From positions 186,001 to 250,000 of the forward strand of contig NZ_VFYP01000003.1 of NCBI RefSeq assembly GCF_006443685.1: DNA of 64,000 bases, written 5' to 3'. This stretch comes from Rhizobium glycinendophyticum. Its GTDB lineage: Bacteria; Pseudomonadota; Alphaproteobacteria; Rhizobiales; Rhizobiaceae. Within the stretch, counting starts at the first letter, position 1; each line of letters starts with the position of its first letter. Made by a program: the position numbers and the translations under genes. Shown here in pieces: positions 7,263-18,702 of this stretch. The notes under the pieces were generated by a model, which saw only the letters and a program-made list of their open reading frames with translations, made no database searches and was not told where the DNA came from.

Positions 7263-8795
7263 ATGTCGACGATCCTGGACCAGCTCGAAGCGCGCCGCGC
7301 GGAGGCCCGCCTCGGCGGCGGCGAAAAGCGCATTGCCACCCAGCACGGCAAGGGCAAGCTGACCGCCCGCGAGCGCATTGAGGTCCTGCTCGACGAAGGC
7401 TCCTTCGAAGAATACGACATGTATGTCACCCATCGCGCCGTCGATTTCGGCATGGCAGACCAGAAGGTGCCGGGCGATGGCGTGGTCACCGGCTGGGGCA
7501 CGATCAACGGCCGCCAGGTCTATGTCTTCTCCCAGGATTTCACCGTGCTCGGCGGTTCGCTGTCGGAAACCCATGCCCAGAAGATCTGCAAGATCATGGA
7601 CATGGCGATGAAGGTCGGCGCGCCCGTGATCGGCCTCAACGATTCCGGCGGCGCCCGCATCCAGGAAGGTGTCGCTTCGCTTGCCGGTTATGCCGACGTC
7701 TTCAAGCGCAATGTCGATGCGTCAGGCGTGATCCCGCAGATCTCCGTGATCATGGGCCCCTGCGCCGGTGGTGCGGTCTATTCGCCCGCCATGACCGATT
7801 TCATCTTCATGGTGCGCGACAGCTCCTACATGTTCGTCACCGGCCCCGATGTCGTGAAGACCGTCACCAACGAGATCGTCACGGCGGAAGAGCTCGGCGG
7901 CGCCTCCACGCACACGAAGAAATCCTCCGTCGCCGATGGCGCCTATGAGAACGACATCGAAGCTCTGGAACAGGTCCGCCTACTCTTCGACTTCCTGCCG
8001 CTCAACAACCGCGAAAAGCCTCCGGTCCGCCCCTTCCATGACGATCCGGCCCGCATCGAAATGCGGCTGGACACGCTGATCCCTGACAGCTCCAACAAGC
8101 CCTACGACATGAAGGAGCTGATCTACGCGCTGGCAGACGAAGGCGATTTCTTCGAGATCCAGGAAGCCTTTGCGAAGAACATCATCACCGGCTTCATCCG
8201 CATGGAAGGCCAGACGGTCGGCGTCGTCGCCAACCAACCGATGGTGCTCGCCGGCTGCCTCGACATCGATTCATCGCGCAAGGCCGCCCGCTTCGTCCGC
8301 TTCTGCGACGCCTTCTCGATCCCGATCCTGACGCTGGTCGACGTGCCCGGCTTCCTGCCCGGCACCGCCCAGGAATATGGCGGGGTCATCAAACATGGCG
8401 CAAAACTCCTCTTCGCCTACAGCCAGGCAACCGTGCCGATGGTGACCCTCATCACCCGCAAGGCCTATGGCGGCGCCTACGACGTCATGGCCTCCAAACA
8501 TATCGGCGCCGACGTCAACTATGCCTGGCCAACCGCCGAAATCGCCGTGATGGGCGCCAAGGGCGCCGCCGAAATCCTCTATCGCTCGGAACTCGGCGAT
8601 GCCGAAAAGATCGCCGAGCGAACGAAGGAGTACGAAGTCAACTTCGCCAACCCCTTCAAGGCCGCAGAGCGCGGCTTCATCGACGAAGTGATCATGCCGC
8701 ATTCCTCGCGCCGCCGGATTGCCAAGGCCTTTGCGAGCCTCCGGAACAAGCAGGTCGGCACGCATTGGAAGAAGCACGACACAATCCCGTTGTGA
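7263..8795 (+). CDS. pccB: Propionyl-CoA carboxylase beta subunit (carboxyltransferase)
   Basis: A 510-residue carboxyltransferase that moves CO2 from carboxybiotin to propionyl-CoA, giving methylmalonyl-CoA. Crotonase-like N and C domains are both complete. The glycine-rich acyl-CoA/biotin-site segments include [16 protein letters not shown] near residue 164 and [18 protein letters not shown] near 400. Length is normal. A good GGGAGGA site precedes ATG. It works as an alpha6beta6 complex with PccA, whose gene lies 2.3 kb downstream beyond inserted genes. The promoter faces the ScfR gene and probably responds to it. Confidence 0.96.
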   Translation: MSTILDQLEARRAEARLGGGEKRIATQHGKGKLTARERIEVLLDEGSFEEYDMYVTHRAVDFGMADQKVPGDGVVTGWGTINGRQVYVFSQDFTVLGGSLSETHAQKICKIMDMAMKVGAPVIGLNDSGGARIQEGVASLAGYADVFKRNVDASGVIPQISVIMGPCAGGAVYSPAMTDFIFMVRDSSYMFVTGPDVVKTVTNEIVTAEELGGASTHTKKSSVADGAYENDIEALEQVRLLFDFLPLNNREKPPVRPFHDDPARIEMRLDTLIPDSSNKPYDMKELIYALADEGDFFEIQEAFAKNIITGFIRMEGQTVGVVANQPMVLAGCLDIDSSRKAARFVRFCDAFSIPILTLVDVPGFLPGTAQEYGGVIKHGAKLLFAYSQATVPMVTLITRKAYGGAYDVMASKHIGADVNYAWPTAEIAVMGAKGAAEILYRSELGDAEKIAERTKEYEVNFANPFKAAERGFIDEVIMPHSSRRRIAKAFASLRNKQVGTHWKKHDTIPL

Positions 8796-8902
8796 GGAGC
8801 GGCCCCTTATAACTGCGGAATCAGAGTGGGCAAGGACAACATGGAAGGCCTATATAACTCTCGGCGCGCCCGAGGCGCTTCACCGAGAAAGGATCCGATT
8901 TC

Positions 8903-9814
8903 ATGACCGACGAAAAATTCCCGCCAGAAAAGAACCTGCCCGCCGGCTACGTGCCGCCAAAGGTCTGGACCTGGGAGCCTGGCAATGGCGGTCAGTTCGC
9001 CAGCATCAACCGTCCGACGGCAGGTGCGCAGACGGACGTGGAGCTGAAGGTCGGCAAACATCCGCTGCAGCTTTATTCTCTCGCCACCCCGAACGGCCAG
9101 AAGGTGACGATCCTGCTCGAAGAGCTGCTGGCCGCCGGCCACACCGGCGCCGAATACGATGCGTGGTTGATCAATATCGGCAAGGGCGACCAGTTCGGCT
9201 CTGGTTTTGTCGGTGTGAACCCGAACTCCAAGATCCCCGCACTGGCAGACCATGCCCCTGTTGATGGCGGGAAGCCGATCCGGCTGTTCGAGTCAGCCTC
9301 GATCATGACTTATCTGGCGGAAAAATTCGGCGCCTTCCTGCCGACCGACCCGCGCGCCCGCGCCGAAACGCTCAACTGGCTGTTCTGGCAGATGGGCTCC
9401 GCCCCCTTCGTCGGCGGCGGCTTCGGGCACTTCTTCTCCTATGCACCCGTCAAGATCCAGTATGCGATCGACCGCTACGCCATGGAGACCAAGCGCCAGC
9501 TCGACGTCCTGAACCGTCAGCTCGCGGAGACCGAATTCGTCGCCGGCAAGGACTACACCATCGCCGATATGGCCATCTGGCCCTGGTATGGACGCCTGGC
9601 GCTCGACCAGTCCTATCCGGATGCCGGGACCTTCCTGTCGACCCATGAATACACCCATGTCGTACGGTGGGCGAAGCAACTTGCCGAGCGTCCGGCTTTG
9701 AAGCGCGGTGTCATGGTCAACAAGACCTCGGGTCCGCTCTCCGAACAGTTGCACGAACGTCACGACGCCGCGGACTTCGACACGAAGACCCAGGACAAGC
9801 TGACCCAGGCTTGA
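8903..9814 (+). CDS. yghU: YghU-type glutathione transferase (disulfide-bond oxidoreductase)
   Basis: A 303-residue Nu-class GST-like protein. The long N-terminal extension NLPAGYVPPKVWTWEP is characteristic of YghU/YfcG relatives. The active-site region is LYSLATPNGQKVTILLEE (Thr/Asn rather than Tyr/Ser), and ESASIMTYLAEKFG binds the glutathione gamma-glutamyl end. Such proteins reduce disulfides using two glutathiones. It sits 107 bp after pccB and 12 bp before the small paralogous genes, so it probably heads a separate insert within the pcc region. Confidence 0.9.
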   Translation: MTDEKFPPEKNLPAGYVPPKVWTWEPGNGGQFASINRPTAGAQTDVELKVGKHPLQLYSLATPNGQKVTILLEELLAAGHTGAEYDAWLINIGKGDQFGSGFVGVNPNSKIPALADHAPVDGGKPIRLFESASIMTYLAEKFGAFLPTDPRARAETLNWLFWQMGSAPFVGGGFGHFFSYAPVKIQYAIDRYAMETKRQLDVLNRQLAETEFVAGKDYTIADMAIWPWYGRLALDQSYPDAGTFLSTHEYTHVVRWAKQLAERPALKRGVMVNKTSGPLSEQLHERHDAADFDTKTQDKLTQA

Positions 9815-9826
9815 GAGGAGACCACG

Positions 9827-10204
9827 ATGGCCAGACCGCCCGAAATGACCAAGCATCGCGGCTTCCCCTCGGGGCTGCCGGGCCATGGCCATCACTTCAC
9901 CATCCGTCGCGCCAATGAAAAGGGCGCGACACCGCTGAAACCCCTGCAGCGTCTTGCCCGCCCCGGCACCATCGAACAGAAGGTCGACGCGGCCTTCCTT
10001 CATGCGCTCTGGCACCATTTTGGGCCAGAGCCCTTCGAGCGTGGCAACCTCGATGCCGGACGGCTGAACCTCCTGTTCGGTCGCGAGGTCGTGCCGGCGG
10101 AAAGTCCCTTCGACCCGACCTCCTACGATGCCCTGCTCAGGATCGACGAGAAGGTCGCGCGCAAGAACTTTCCGGAATCCTTCGAAGACGTGTTCGAGGT
10201 CTGA
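9827..10204 (+). CDS. Uncharacterised small protein, paralog 1
   Basis: A 125-residue cytosolic-looking protein with no signal or membrane segment; I do not recognise the family. It is clearly paralogous to the next gene. Shared segments are KHxGFPxGLPG near the N-terminus, TIRRxN, ALWxxFGxEPFERGNLD in the middle, LFGRE, FDPxSY and ARKNFPExF at the end. Conserved Asp/Glu/Arg in the EPFERGNLD core suggest a defined surface or interface. An AGGAG site precedes ATG. The gap from the YghU gene is 12 bp, so co-expression is likely. Confidence 0.75.
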   Translation: MARPPEMTKHRGFPSGLPGHGHHFTIRRANEKGATPLKPLQRLARPGTIEQKVDAAFLHALWHHFGPEPFERGNLDAGRLNLLFGREVVPAESPFDPTSYDALLRIDEKVARKNFPESFEDVFEV

Positions 10205-10208
10205 TGCC

Positions 10209-10622
10209 ATGGCCAAGGATCCGCTCATGCCGAAGCACCAGGGCTTCCCGCCGGGTCTGCCGGGAACGCAGTGGCAATACACGATCCGCCGGCCGAACCC
10301 CAAGGTGACGCCGGTGACAAACTGGCCGCGCCACCGCACCATGGACCAGACGGTGGCGCTGGCCGACCTCGGCTTCATCCAGGCGCTCTGGCAGTTCTTC
10401 GGCACCGAACCTTTCGAGCGCGGCAATCTCGACGGCGAACGCCTTTGCCGGCTGTTCGGACGCGAGCTGATTGCCGCTGAACGCGGCTTCGATCCGCAAT
10501 CCTACTTTGCCAAGCTGAAGCTCAATGAACCGCTGGCACGGAAGAATTTTCCGGAAGCCTTTGGCGAGGTGAAGAACGAGCAGAGCGTGGCGAAGGGATT
10601 GAAGAAACAGGCGCGGGATTAG
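10209..10622 (+). CDS. Uncharacterised small protein, paralog 2
   Basis: A 137-residue protein paralogous to the preceding gene, which it follows after 4 bp. It shares the KHQGFPPGLPG opening, TIRRPN, the EPFERGNLD core, LFGRE, FDPQSY and ARKNFPEAF, and adds a basic C-terminal tail ending in GLKKQARD. ATG at 10209 (MAKDPLMPKHQGF) is chosen because the longer frame upstream overlaps paralog 1 with no similarity. Function unknown; it may form a heteromer with paralog 1. Confidence 0.75.
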   Translation: MAKDPLMPKHQGFPPGLPGTQWQYTIRRPNPKVTPVTNWPRHRTMDQTVALADLGFIQALWQFFGTEPFERGNLDGERLCRLFGRELIAAERGFDPQSYFAKLKLNEPLARKNFPEAFGEVKNEQSVAKGLKKQARD

Positions 10623-10627
10623 CGGAG

Positions 10628-10864
10628 ATGCCGACACTCCTTCTCTGGAAAGGACATCGTTTTCTTTTCTACTCGAAGGAGATCGGCGAGCCGCCACATA
10701 TCCACGTCCTGAAGGACGGAAAGCAGTTGAAAGTGTGGTTGCGGGATCTCCGTGTCGCCCGCAACGCAGGCTTCGCGGCCCATGAGGTGATTGCTATCCT
10801 CAAGGTTGTCGCGGAACACCGGCAGGGTTTCGAGGAGGCGTGGAATGACCACTTTGGACATTGA
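10628..10864 (+). CDS. DUF4160 domain protein
   Basis: A 78-residue protein matching DUF4160: FYSKEIGEPPHIHVLKDGK near residues 13-31 is the family hallmark, followed by AHEVIAILKVVAEHR. DUF4160 genes are usually paired with a DUF2442 gene in an arrangement resembling a toxin-antitoxin module, though activity is not established. Here the DUF2442 gene overlaps it by 20 bp. It starts 5 bp after paralog 2. Confidence 0.85.
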   Translation: MPTLLLWKGHRFLFYSKEIGEPPHIHVLKDGKQLKVWLRDLRVARNAGFAAHEVIAILKVVAEHRQGFEEAWNDHFGH

Positions 10865-11129
10865 TGAGCGGCAACTGCAAGTCCGCTCCGTGGACGTCAC
10901 GGACGACAGCATCATCTTCGACATGATCGATGGACGCAGGATCGTGGCGCCGCTCTGGTGGTATCCGCGCCTCGCCAAGGCCTCTCCCGAGCAGCGTGCC
11001 AAGGGCGAAGTTCTCCCCTTTGGTGACGCCGTCGGCTGGGAAGAGATCGACGAATATATCAGCGCCAAGGCGCTCATCATCGGAGGCGCCGCTCCCGGCG
11101 CCGTCCCACCTGCTCAAGCTGCCGAGTGA
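10845..11129 (+). CDS. DUF2442 domain protein
   Basis: A 94-residue partner of the DUF4160 gene. The family pattern is visible in DGRRIVAPLWWYPRLAKA (about residues 28-45) and the WEEIDEYISAKALIIG segment. ATG at 10845 follows a GAGGAGG site lying inside the DUF4160 gene, and the 20-bp overlap implies coupled translation. Its stop lies 5 bp before the pccA ATG, so pccA translation is probably coupled to this pair. Confidence 0.85.
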   Translation: MTTLDIDERQLQVRSVDVTDDSIIFDMIDGRRIVAPLWWYPRLAKASPEQRAKGEVLPFGDAVGWEEIDEYISAKALIIGGAAPGAVPPAQAAE

Positions 11130-11134
11130 CAACA

Positions 11135-13144
<2,010 letters not shown>

Positions 13145-13169
13145 GACGTGCGGGCTGGCTGCTGTCGGT

Positions 13170-13392
13170 GATACCCCCCTCTGTCGGCTCCGCCGACATC
13201 TCCCCCACAAGGGGGGAGAGTGGCCGCTCGCGTTGCGCCTGCCTCACAAATTCAGCGTCGATGGCGGGACGGCAGGTCGGGCCCACCCGGCTCTCCCCCC
13301 TTGTGGGGGGTGAGGCATGGCCGGCGAAGCCGGGCAATCGATCCAGTGAATCGATTGCAATGCCGAACGCCGGCAGGACAGAGGGGGGTATC
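13170..13392. repeat. MITE-like repeat with 16-bp terminal inverted repeats
   Basis: GATACCCCCCTCTGTC at 13170-13185 is matched by its exact complement GACAGAGGGGGGTATC at 13377-13392, bounding a 223-bp non-coding element. Inside are further palindromes: CTCCCCCACAAGGGGGGAG near 13200 and CTCCCCCCTTGTGGGGGG near 13292. No transposase and no obvious target duplication are present. This is a typical rhizobial intergenic repeat. It fills most of the 13145-13425 gap between pccA and the toxin gene. Confidence 0.85.
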
Positions 13393-13425
13393 CGCGCGAC
13401 ACGTCAGCAGACGATTCAAAACCGC

Positions 13426-13767
13426 CTAGGACAGGCGCTTCAGCATATGCCGCTGATGATCCTGTCCGCCGAAGAAGACGGCAATGACTTGAATGGTCTG
13501 CGTCGCCTCGTAAACGTCGAAATAGATGACTGCGCGGTTTTTGGTGACGTGACGCAGACCGTCGCCAATCTCCTTCGACAATGTCCCCTGATAGGGCGCT
13601 TTCCCAAGGCCAAAGATATCGCGGCGGATTCGGCGAACGCGTTCGGATGCTTGATCAAAGGCATCTTCGAGAGGTTCACCCAACTGGGTGTAGGACTGAA
13701 CAAGATGATCGAAGATCTGATTGAGATCGATCTCGCTTTCTTCCGAAAGTTCGACCTCAAAGACCAT
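13426..13767 (-). CDS. RelE/ParE-family toxin
   Basis: A 113-residue RelE/ParE-superfamily protein. The pattern FEVELSEESEIDLNQIFDH at the start, then RHVTKNRAVIYFDVYEATQTIQVIAVFFGGQD, is the family's basic strand followed by the final beta strands. ParE members inhibit gyrase and RelE members cleave mRNA; sequence alone does not decide. ATG at 13767 overlaps the antitoxin end by 11 bp. It is antisense to the surrounding pcc-mcm genes, so it is an insertion rather than part of that operon. Confidence 0.85.
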   Translation of the reverse strand: MVFEVELSEESEIDLNQIFDHLVQSYTQLGEPLEDAFDQASERVRRIRRDIFGLGKAPYQGTLSKEIGDGLRHVTKNRAVIYFDVYEATQTIQVIAVFFGGQDHQRHMLKRLS

Positions 13768-14026
13768 ACTCAGCCTTCTTTGCCGCAATCATCGCCTCGA
13801 TCCGCTCATGGCTTTCAGCCTCAGAGAGAAATGGCCCCTTGCGCCGACGCTGAATTAGCGACCGCAACGCCTCGACATCCTCTTCCCGCATCTCCGTCTC
13901 TTCGCGCACCAGATCAAGCCCTCGCTCGACGACAGCTGCGAGGCTCGGGAAGTGGCCGTCCTCGACCAGCTTGCGGGCGAATTCTTCCTGCTGCGGCGAG
14001 AGCGAGACAGAGGCTTTCACGGTCAT
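13757..14026 (-). CDS. ParD-like antitoxin (ribbon-helix-helix)
   Basis: An 89-residue protein. Its N-terminus TVKASVSLSPQQEEFARKLV followed by GHFPSLAAVVERGLDLV is the ribbon-helix-helix DNA-binding fold of ParD/CopG antitoxins. The acidic helical C-terminus (REETEMREEDVEALRSLI) is expected to wrap the toxin. It is upstream of and overlaps the toxin gene, the usual antitoxin-first order. It should repress its own promoter in the 14027-14138 gap. Confidence 0.87.
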   Translation of the reverse strand: MTVKASVSLSPQQEEFARKLVEDGHFPSLAAVVERGLDLVREETEMREEDVEALRSLIQRRRKGPFLSEAESHERIEAMIAAKKAEYGL

Positions 14027-14138
14027 GGCAAGGCGCTCCGGTTGAGCCTCAAAGAATAGCCCCGACCGGAAACCCCGTCAAACTGAGCTCCCTCGGCGAA
14101 ACGCCGAACCGCGCAGCCTTCAGATAAGGATCGCATCG

Positions 14139-16274
14139 ATGACCAAGAAAACCATCGCCGACTGGCAGGCGCTTGCCGAGAAGGAATTGAAGCGTCCGGC
14201 CGAGAGCCTTGTCTGGAACACGCCGGAGGGCATTCCGGTGAAGCCGCTTTATACGGCAGAGGATATTGCTGGCATCGACCATCTCGACAGCCTGCCGGGT
14301 TTTGCCCCCTTCGTGCGAGGCCCGCGTGCCACCATGTATGCCGGCCGCCCCTGGACCATCCGGCAATATGCCGGTTTCTCGACGGCGGAGGAGAGCAATG
14401 CCTTCTACCGCAAGGCGCTTCTTGCCGGTCAGCAGGGCGTCTCCGTCGCCTTCGACCTTGCCACCCATCGCGGTTATGACTCGGATCACCCGCGTGTAGA
14501 GGGCGATGTCGGGAAGGCGGGTGTGGCGATCGACTCGGTCGAGGACATGAAGATCCTGTTCGACGGCATTCCGTTGCAGGACATCTCCGTCTCGATGACG
14601 ATGAACGGTGCGGTCATCCCAATCCTGGCGAACTTCATTGCTACGGGTGAGGAGCAAGGGGTATCGCGCGAAAAACTGTCTGGGACCATCCAGAACGACA
14701 TCCTCAAGGAGTTCATGGTCCGCAACACCTATATCTATCCGCCCGAGCCCTCGATGCGGATCATCGCCGACATCATCGAATACACGGCGAAGGAAATGCC
14801 GAAGTTCAACTCGATCTCGATCTCCGGTTATCACATGCAGGAAGCGGGTGCCACGCTGGTGCAGGAGCTTGCCTTCACCCTGGCCGACGGGCGCGAATAT
14901 GTCCGCGCGGCCATCGCCAAGGGCCTCAATGTCGACGAGTTTGCCGGCCGCCTCTCCTTCTTCTTTGCCATCGGCATGAACTTCTTCATGGAGGCCGCCA
15001 AGCTGCGCGCCGCACGCCTGCTCTGGACCCGCATCATGCAGGAATTCGAGCCGAAGAAGGCGTCCTCCCTGATGCTGCGCACCCATTGCCAGACTTCGGG
15101 CGTGTCGCTGGCCGAACAGGACCCCTACAACAACATCATCCGCACCGCCTTTGAAGCCATGTCGGCAGCGCTCGGCGGCACGCAGTCGCTGCACACCAAT
15201 TCCTTTGACGAGGCGATTGCCCTGCCGACGGAATTTTCCGCCCGCATCGCCCGCAACACCCAGCTGATCCTGCAGAACGAAACGGGCGTGACCAAGGTCG
15301 TAGATCCGCTCGCCGGCTCCTATTACGTGGAGAGCCTGACCAACGAACTGGCGGAAAAAGCCTGGGCGCTGATCGAGGAGGTCGAAAGCCTGGGTGGCAT
15401 GACCAAGGCTGTCGATGACGGCCTGCCGAAGCGCCTGATCGAGGAAGCCGCGACCCGCCGCCAGGCCGCCATCGACCGGGGCGAGGAGGTGATCGTCGGG
15501 GTCAACAAGTTCCGTCTGGAAAATGAAGAACCGATCGACATCCTCGAAATCGACAACACCGCCGTTCGCCTGTCGCAGATCAGGCGCATCGAACAGACGC
15601 GCCGGCAGCGTGACCCGAAGCGGGTGGAAACCACACTCGCCCGCCTTACCGAAATCGCCCGCACAGGCGTGGGTAACCTGCTCGAAGCCGCCGTCGACGC
15701 CGCCCGCGCTCGCGCGACCGTCGGCGAGATCTCGGATGCCATGCGCGCCGTTTTCGGCGATCACGTTGCCGTGCCCGAAGTCGTGCATGACATCTATGGC
15801 AAGGCCTATGAGGGTGATCCGGAAATGGAGACGCTGACGACCCGCCTCAAGGACTATGGCAAGGCGGCCTCCAAGCCACGTATCCTGATCGCCAAGCTCG
15901 GCCAGGATGGCCATGACCGGGGTGCCAAGGTGATCGCGTCGGCCTTTGGCGATATCGGCTTCGATGTCGTGGCAGGCCCGCTCTTCCAGACGCCGGAGGA
16001 AGCCGCAGACCTCGCCGTCGCCAACAAGGTGCAGGTCGTCGGCATGTCGTCGCTTGCAGCCGGCCACAAGACGCTTGCCCCGCAGCTGGTCGAAGCACTG
16101 AAGGCGAAGGGCGCGCACGACGTGATCGTCGTCGTCGGCGGCGTCATTCCGCGCCAGGATTATGACTTCCTGCTGGAGCATGGCGTCTCCGCCGTCTTCG
16201 GCCCGGGCACGAATGTCATGGACGCCGCGCGCTCCGTGCTTGACCTCCTGGAAGGTCGCCTGCGAAACAGTTGA
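14139..16274 (+). CDS. scpA: Methylmalonyl-CoA mutase
   Basis: A 711-residue single-chain adenosylcobalamin mutase that converts methylmalonyl-CoA to succinyl-CoA (called bhbA in Sinorhizobium). The catalytic TIM-barrel domain includes [15 protein letters not shown] near 150 and [11 protein letters not shown] near 228. The C-terminal B12 domain has the DxHxxG signature in [10 protein letters not shown] near 590. Length is standard. It completes the propionyl-CoA to TCA-cycle route with PccAB. No epimerase gene is in the window. The ParDE-like pair and the repeat separate it from pccA. Confidence 0.96.
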   Translation: MTKKTIADWQALAEKELKRPAESLVWNTPEGIPVKPLYTAEDIAGIDHLDSLPGFAPFVRGPRATMYAGRPWTIRQYAGFSTAEESNAFYRKALLAGQQGVSVAFDLATHRGYDSDHPRVEGDVGKAGVAIDSVEDMKILFDGIPLQDISVSMTMNGAVIPILANFIATGEEQGVSREKLSGTIQNDILKEFMVRNTYIYPPEPSMRIIADIIEYTAKEMPKFNSISISGYHMQEAGATLVQELAFTLADGREYVRAAIAKGLNVDEFAGRLSFFFAIGMNFFMEAAKLRAARLLWTRIMQEFEPKKASSLMLRTHCQTSGVSLAEQDPYNNIIRTAFEAMSAALGGTQSLHTNSFDEAIALPTEFSARIARNTQLILQNETGVTKVVDPLAGSYYVESLTNELAEKAWALIEEVESLGGMTKAVDDGLPKRLIEEAATRRQAAIDRGEEVIVGVNKFRLENEEPIDILEIDNTAVRLSQIRRIEQTRRQRDPKRVETTLARLTEIARTGVGNLLEAAVDAARARATVGEISDAMRAVFGDHVAVPEVVHDIYGKAYEGDPEMETLTTRLKDYGKAASKPRILIAKLGQDGHDRGAKVIASAFGDIGFDVVAGPLFQTPEEAADLAVANKVQVVGMSSLAAGHKTLAPQLVEALKAKGAHDVIVVVGGVIPRQDYDFLLEHGVSAVFGPGTNVMDAARSVLDLLEGRLRNS

Positions 16275-16296
16275 GGCTGACGGCTCGGGGAGGAGC

Positions 16297-17892
16297 ATGG
16301 AGACCTACGATTACATCGTCATCGGTGCCGGCACTGCCGGCTGCCTGCTCGCCAACCGGCTCTCCGCCGATCCCACACGCCGTGTGCTGCTTCTGGAAGC
16401 CGGCGGCAGCGACAACTATCACTGGATCCATATCCCGGTCGGTTATCTCTACTGCATCAACAACCCGCGCACCGACTGGTGCTTCAAGACGGAGGCCGAG
16501 CCGGGCCTGAACGGTCGCGCCATCGGCTATCCGCGCGGCAAGGTGCTTGGCGGCTGCTCCTCGATCAACGGCATGATCTATATGCGCGGACAGGCGCGCG
16601 ACTACGACCAGTGGCGCCAGATGGGTTGTGAAGGCTGGGGCTGGGATGACGTGCTGCCCCTCTTCAAGAAGACGGAAGATTTTCACCGAGGATCCGACGA
16701 CAAACATGGCGCCGGTGGCGAATGGCGGGTGGAGAAGGCCAGGCTTCGCTGGGACGTGCTGGAAGCCTTTCGCGAGGCGGCCAAACAGGCGGGCATTCCG
16801 GAGACCGACGACTTCAATCGCGGCGACAATGAAGGATCCGGCTTTTTCGAGGTCAATCAGCGCTCCGGCATCCGCTGGAACACGGCGAAGGCCTTTCTGA
16901 AGCCGATCCGGCACCGGAAGAACCTGACCATCCTCACCCGCGCCCATGTCAAGCGGCTGACCATCGAAGACGACCGCGTGACCGGCGCCGAGGTGCATCA
17001 TGACGGCGAACTGAAGCGCTTCGCCGCCCGCCGCGAGGTGGTGCTGTCAGCCGGTGCCATCGGCTCGCCGCAGATCCTCGAACTCTCCGGTATTGGTCGT
17101 GGAGATGTCCTGCAAAATGCTGGCGTCGAAACCGTTCGCGAGGTGCCGGCCGTCGGCGAAAACCTGCAGGACCACCTGCAGCTCCGCCTCGTCTTCAAGG
17201 TCAAGGGCGTGCCGACGCTGAACGAACGCGCCTCCAGCCTCTACGGCAAAGCGATGATCGGGCTGGAATACGCTCTGCGCCGCTCAGGCCCGATGTCCAT
17301 GGCGCCGAGCCAGCTCGGCATCTTCACCCGCTCCGGCCCGGATAAGGAAACCGCCGACCTCGAATACCATGTCCAGCCGGTCTCACTCGACAAATTCGGC
17401 GATCCCGTTCATCCCTTCCCGGCGATGACGGCGAGTGTCTGCAATCTGAGACCCGAAAGCCGGGGCTCGGTGCATATTGCGGGGCCGGACTTCGCCGCCC
17501 AGCCGAAAATCGCGCCGAACTACCTCTCGACGCCGGGTGACCGCGACGTCGCTGTGCGCTCAATCCGCCTCACCCGCCGCATCGCGTCCCAGCCCGCCTT
17601 CGCCCGCTATCACCCGGAGGAGTACCGCCCCGGACCTGATCTCGAAAGCGATGCGGAGCTAGAAAAGGCGGCTGGCGATATCGGCACCACGATCTTCCAC
17701 CCTGTCGGCACCTGCCGCATGGGGGCGGATCCGGACAGCGTCGTCGATCCGCGCCTCCGGCTGCGCGCCTTGAAGGGCCTGCGCATTGCCGATGCCTCGG
17801 TGATGCCGACCATCACCTCGGGCAACACCAATTCGCCGACCCTGATGATTGCCGAAAAGGCGGCCGCGATGATCCTTGAGGATCACCGCTGA
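16297..17892 (+). CDS. GMC-family oxidoreductase (choline/alcohol dehydrogenase-like)
   Basis: A 531-residue FAD enzyme of the glucose-methanol-choline family. The ADP-binding motif is YIVIGAGTAGCLLANRLSA near residues 6-24. GMC signature 1 is GGCSSINGMIYMRGQ near 85. The C-terminal active site shows FHPVGTCRMG with catalytic His and SGNTNSPTLMIAEKA. No signal peptide. ATG at 16297 follows AGGAG. It starts 22 bp after the mutase and may be co-transcribed, though no biochemical link to propionate is obvious. It converges on the permease gene with a 9-bp gap. Confidence 0.88.
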   Translation: METYDYIVIGAGTAGCLLANRLSADPTRRVLLLEAGGSDNYHWIHIPVGYLYCINNPRTDWCFKTEAEPGLNGRAIGYPRGKVLGGCSSINGMIYMRGQARDYDQWRQMGCEGWGWDDVLPLFKKTEDFHRGSDDKHGAGGEWRVEKARLRWDVLEAFREAAKQAGIPETDDFNRGDNEGSGFFEVNQRSGIRWNTAKAFLKPIRHRKNLTILTRAHVKRLTIEDDRVTGAEVHHDGELKRFAARREVVLSAGAIGSPQILELSGIGRGDVLQNAGVETVREVPAVGENLQDHLQLRLVFKVKGVPTLNERASSLYGKAMIGLEYALRRSGPMSMAPSQLGIFTRSGPDKETADLEYHVQPVSLDKFGDPVHPFPAMTASVCNLRPESRGSVHIAGPDFAAQPKIAPNYLSTPGDRDVAVRSIRLTRRIASQPAFARYHPEEYRPGPDLESDAELEKAAGDIGTTIFHPVGTCRMGADPDSVVDPRLRLRALKGLRIADASVMPTITSGNTNSPTLMIAEKAAAMILEDHR

Positions 17893-17901
17893 CGCCATTC
17901 A

Positions 17902-18702
17902 TCAGCTTCGGTCGTCTGCATTCGCCCCGAGCAGCTTCGGCAGATCGCCGAAGCGGGCAACCAGACCGAAGACGGTGGCAGCCACCGCCACGAACAGGAT
18001 CGTCACCGAGGCCATGACCGGCGTATAGCCGTAGCGCAGCGCGTTGAAGATCTTGATCGGCAGCGTCTCCATCACGAAACCGACCGTCATATAAGCGACG
18101 ATGTATTCGTTGAGCGAGAGCACGAAGGCGAAGGCATAACCGGAGACGAGATAGGGCGCGATCAGCGGCAGAACGACCGTGCGGAAGATGGTCCGGTCAT
18201 CGGCACCCATGGTGGCCGCCGCCTCGACCAACGAGCGGTCGATTGCCGAAAAACCGAGCGACAGCGTCACCAGAGGCAGCGTGACGAAGAAGATTGCGTG
18301 GCTGATGACCGCCGTCCAGGGCTGGCCGTAGAAGCCGGTCGCAGCCCAGAAAGTGAGTAAGCCCAGCGCCGTAATGACCGGCGGCAGCGTGAACGGCGCA
18401 ATGCCGAGCAGCTGGAACACCTGCGCCCAGGGCGCAAGACGCCGCCACAGGAACCAGGCGAGCGGCAGGGCGATGGCAACCGCAAGAGCGGCTGCACAGA
18501 GCGCGAGAATGACAGAGGCGAACAGAGCCGCCCGCCAGCCGGGATCGGTGAAGATCGCGCCGTACCAAGACAGCGAAAAACCCTGCGGCGGGAAGTTCAG
18601 GCTCTGCTTGGCATTCACCGAAACCCCGGCGACCACGGCGATGGGCGCGGCGAGAAAGATGCCGATGAGGGTGAAGTAGAGACGGGTCAGAGCCTTGTTC
18701 AT
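17902..18702 (-). CDS. ABC transporter permease (PotC-like)
   Basis: A 266-residue inner-membrane permease of the spermidine/putrescine-type family with about six hydrophobic segments. The EAA loop is seen as LVEAAATMGADDRTIFRTVVLPLIAP. ATG at 18702 overlaps the upstream permease stop by 4 bp. It forms a heterodimer with that permease and ends a minus-strand operon running from agmatinase through binding protein, toxin-antitoxin and ATPase. Confidence 0.9.
   Translation of the reverse strand: MNKALTRLYFTLIGIFLAAPIAVVAGVSVNAKQSLNFPPQGFSLSWYGAIFTDPGWRAALFASVILALCAAALAVAIALPLAWFLWRRLAPWAQVFQLLGIAPFTLPPVITALGLLTFWAATGFYGQPWTAVISHAIFFVTLPLVTLSLGFSAIDRSLVEAAATMGADDRTIFRTVVLPLIAPYLVSGYAFAFVLSLNEYIVAYMTVGFVMETLPIKIFNALRYGYTPVMASVTILFVAVAATVFGLVARFGDLPKLLGANADDRS

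Noticed and set aside
14049..16298. 749-residue minus-strand reading frame antisense to methylmalonyl-CoA mutase
   Set aside because: It has no recognisable domain and covers a clear catalytic gene; long antisense frames are expected from high-GC codon bias.
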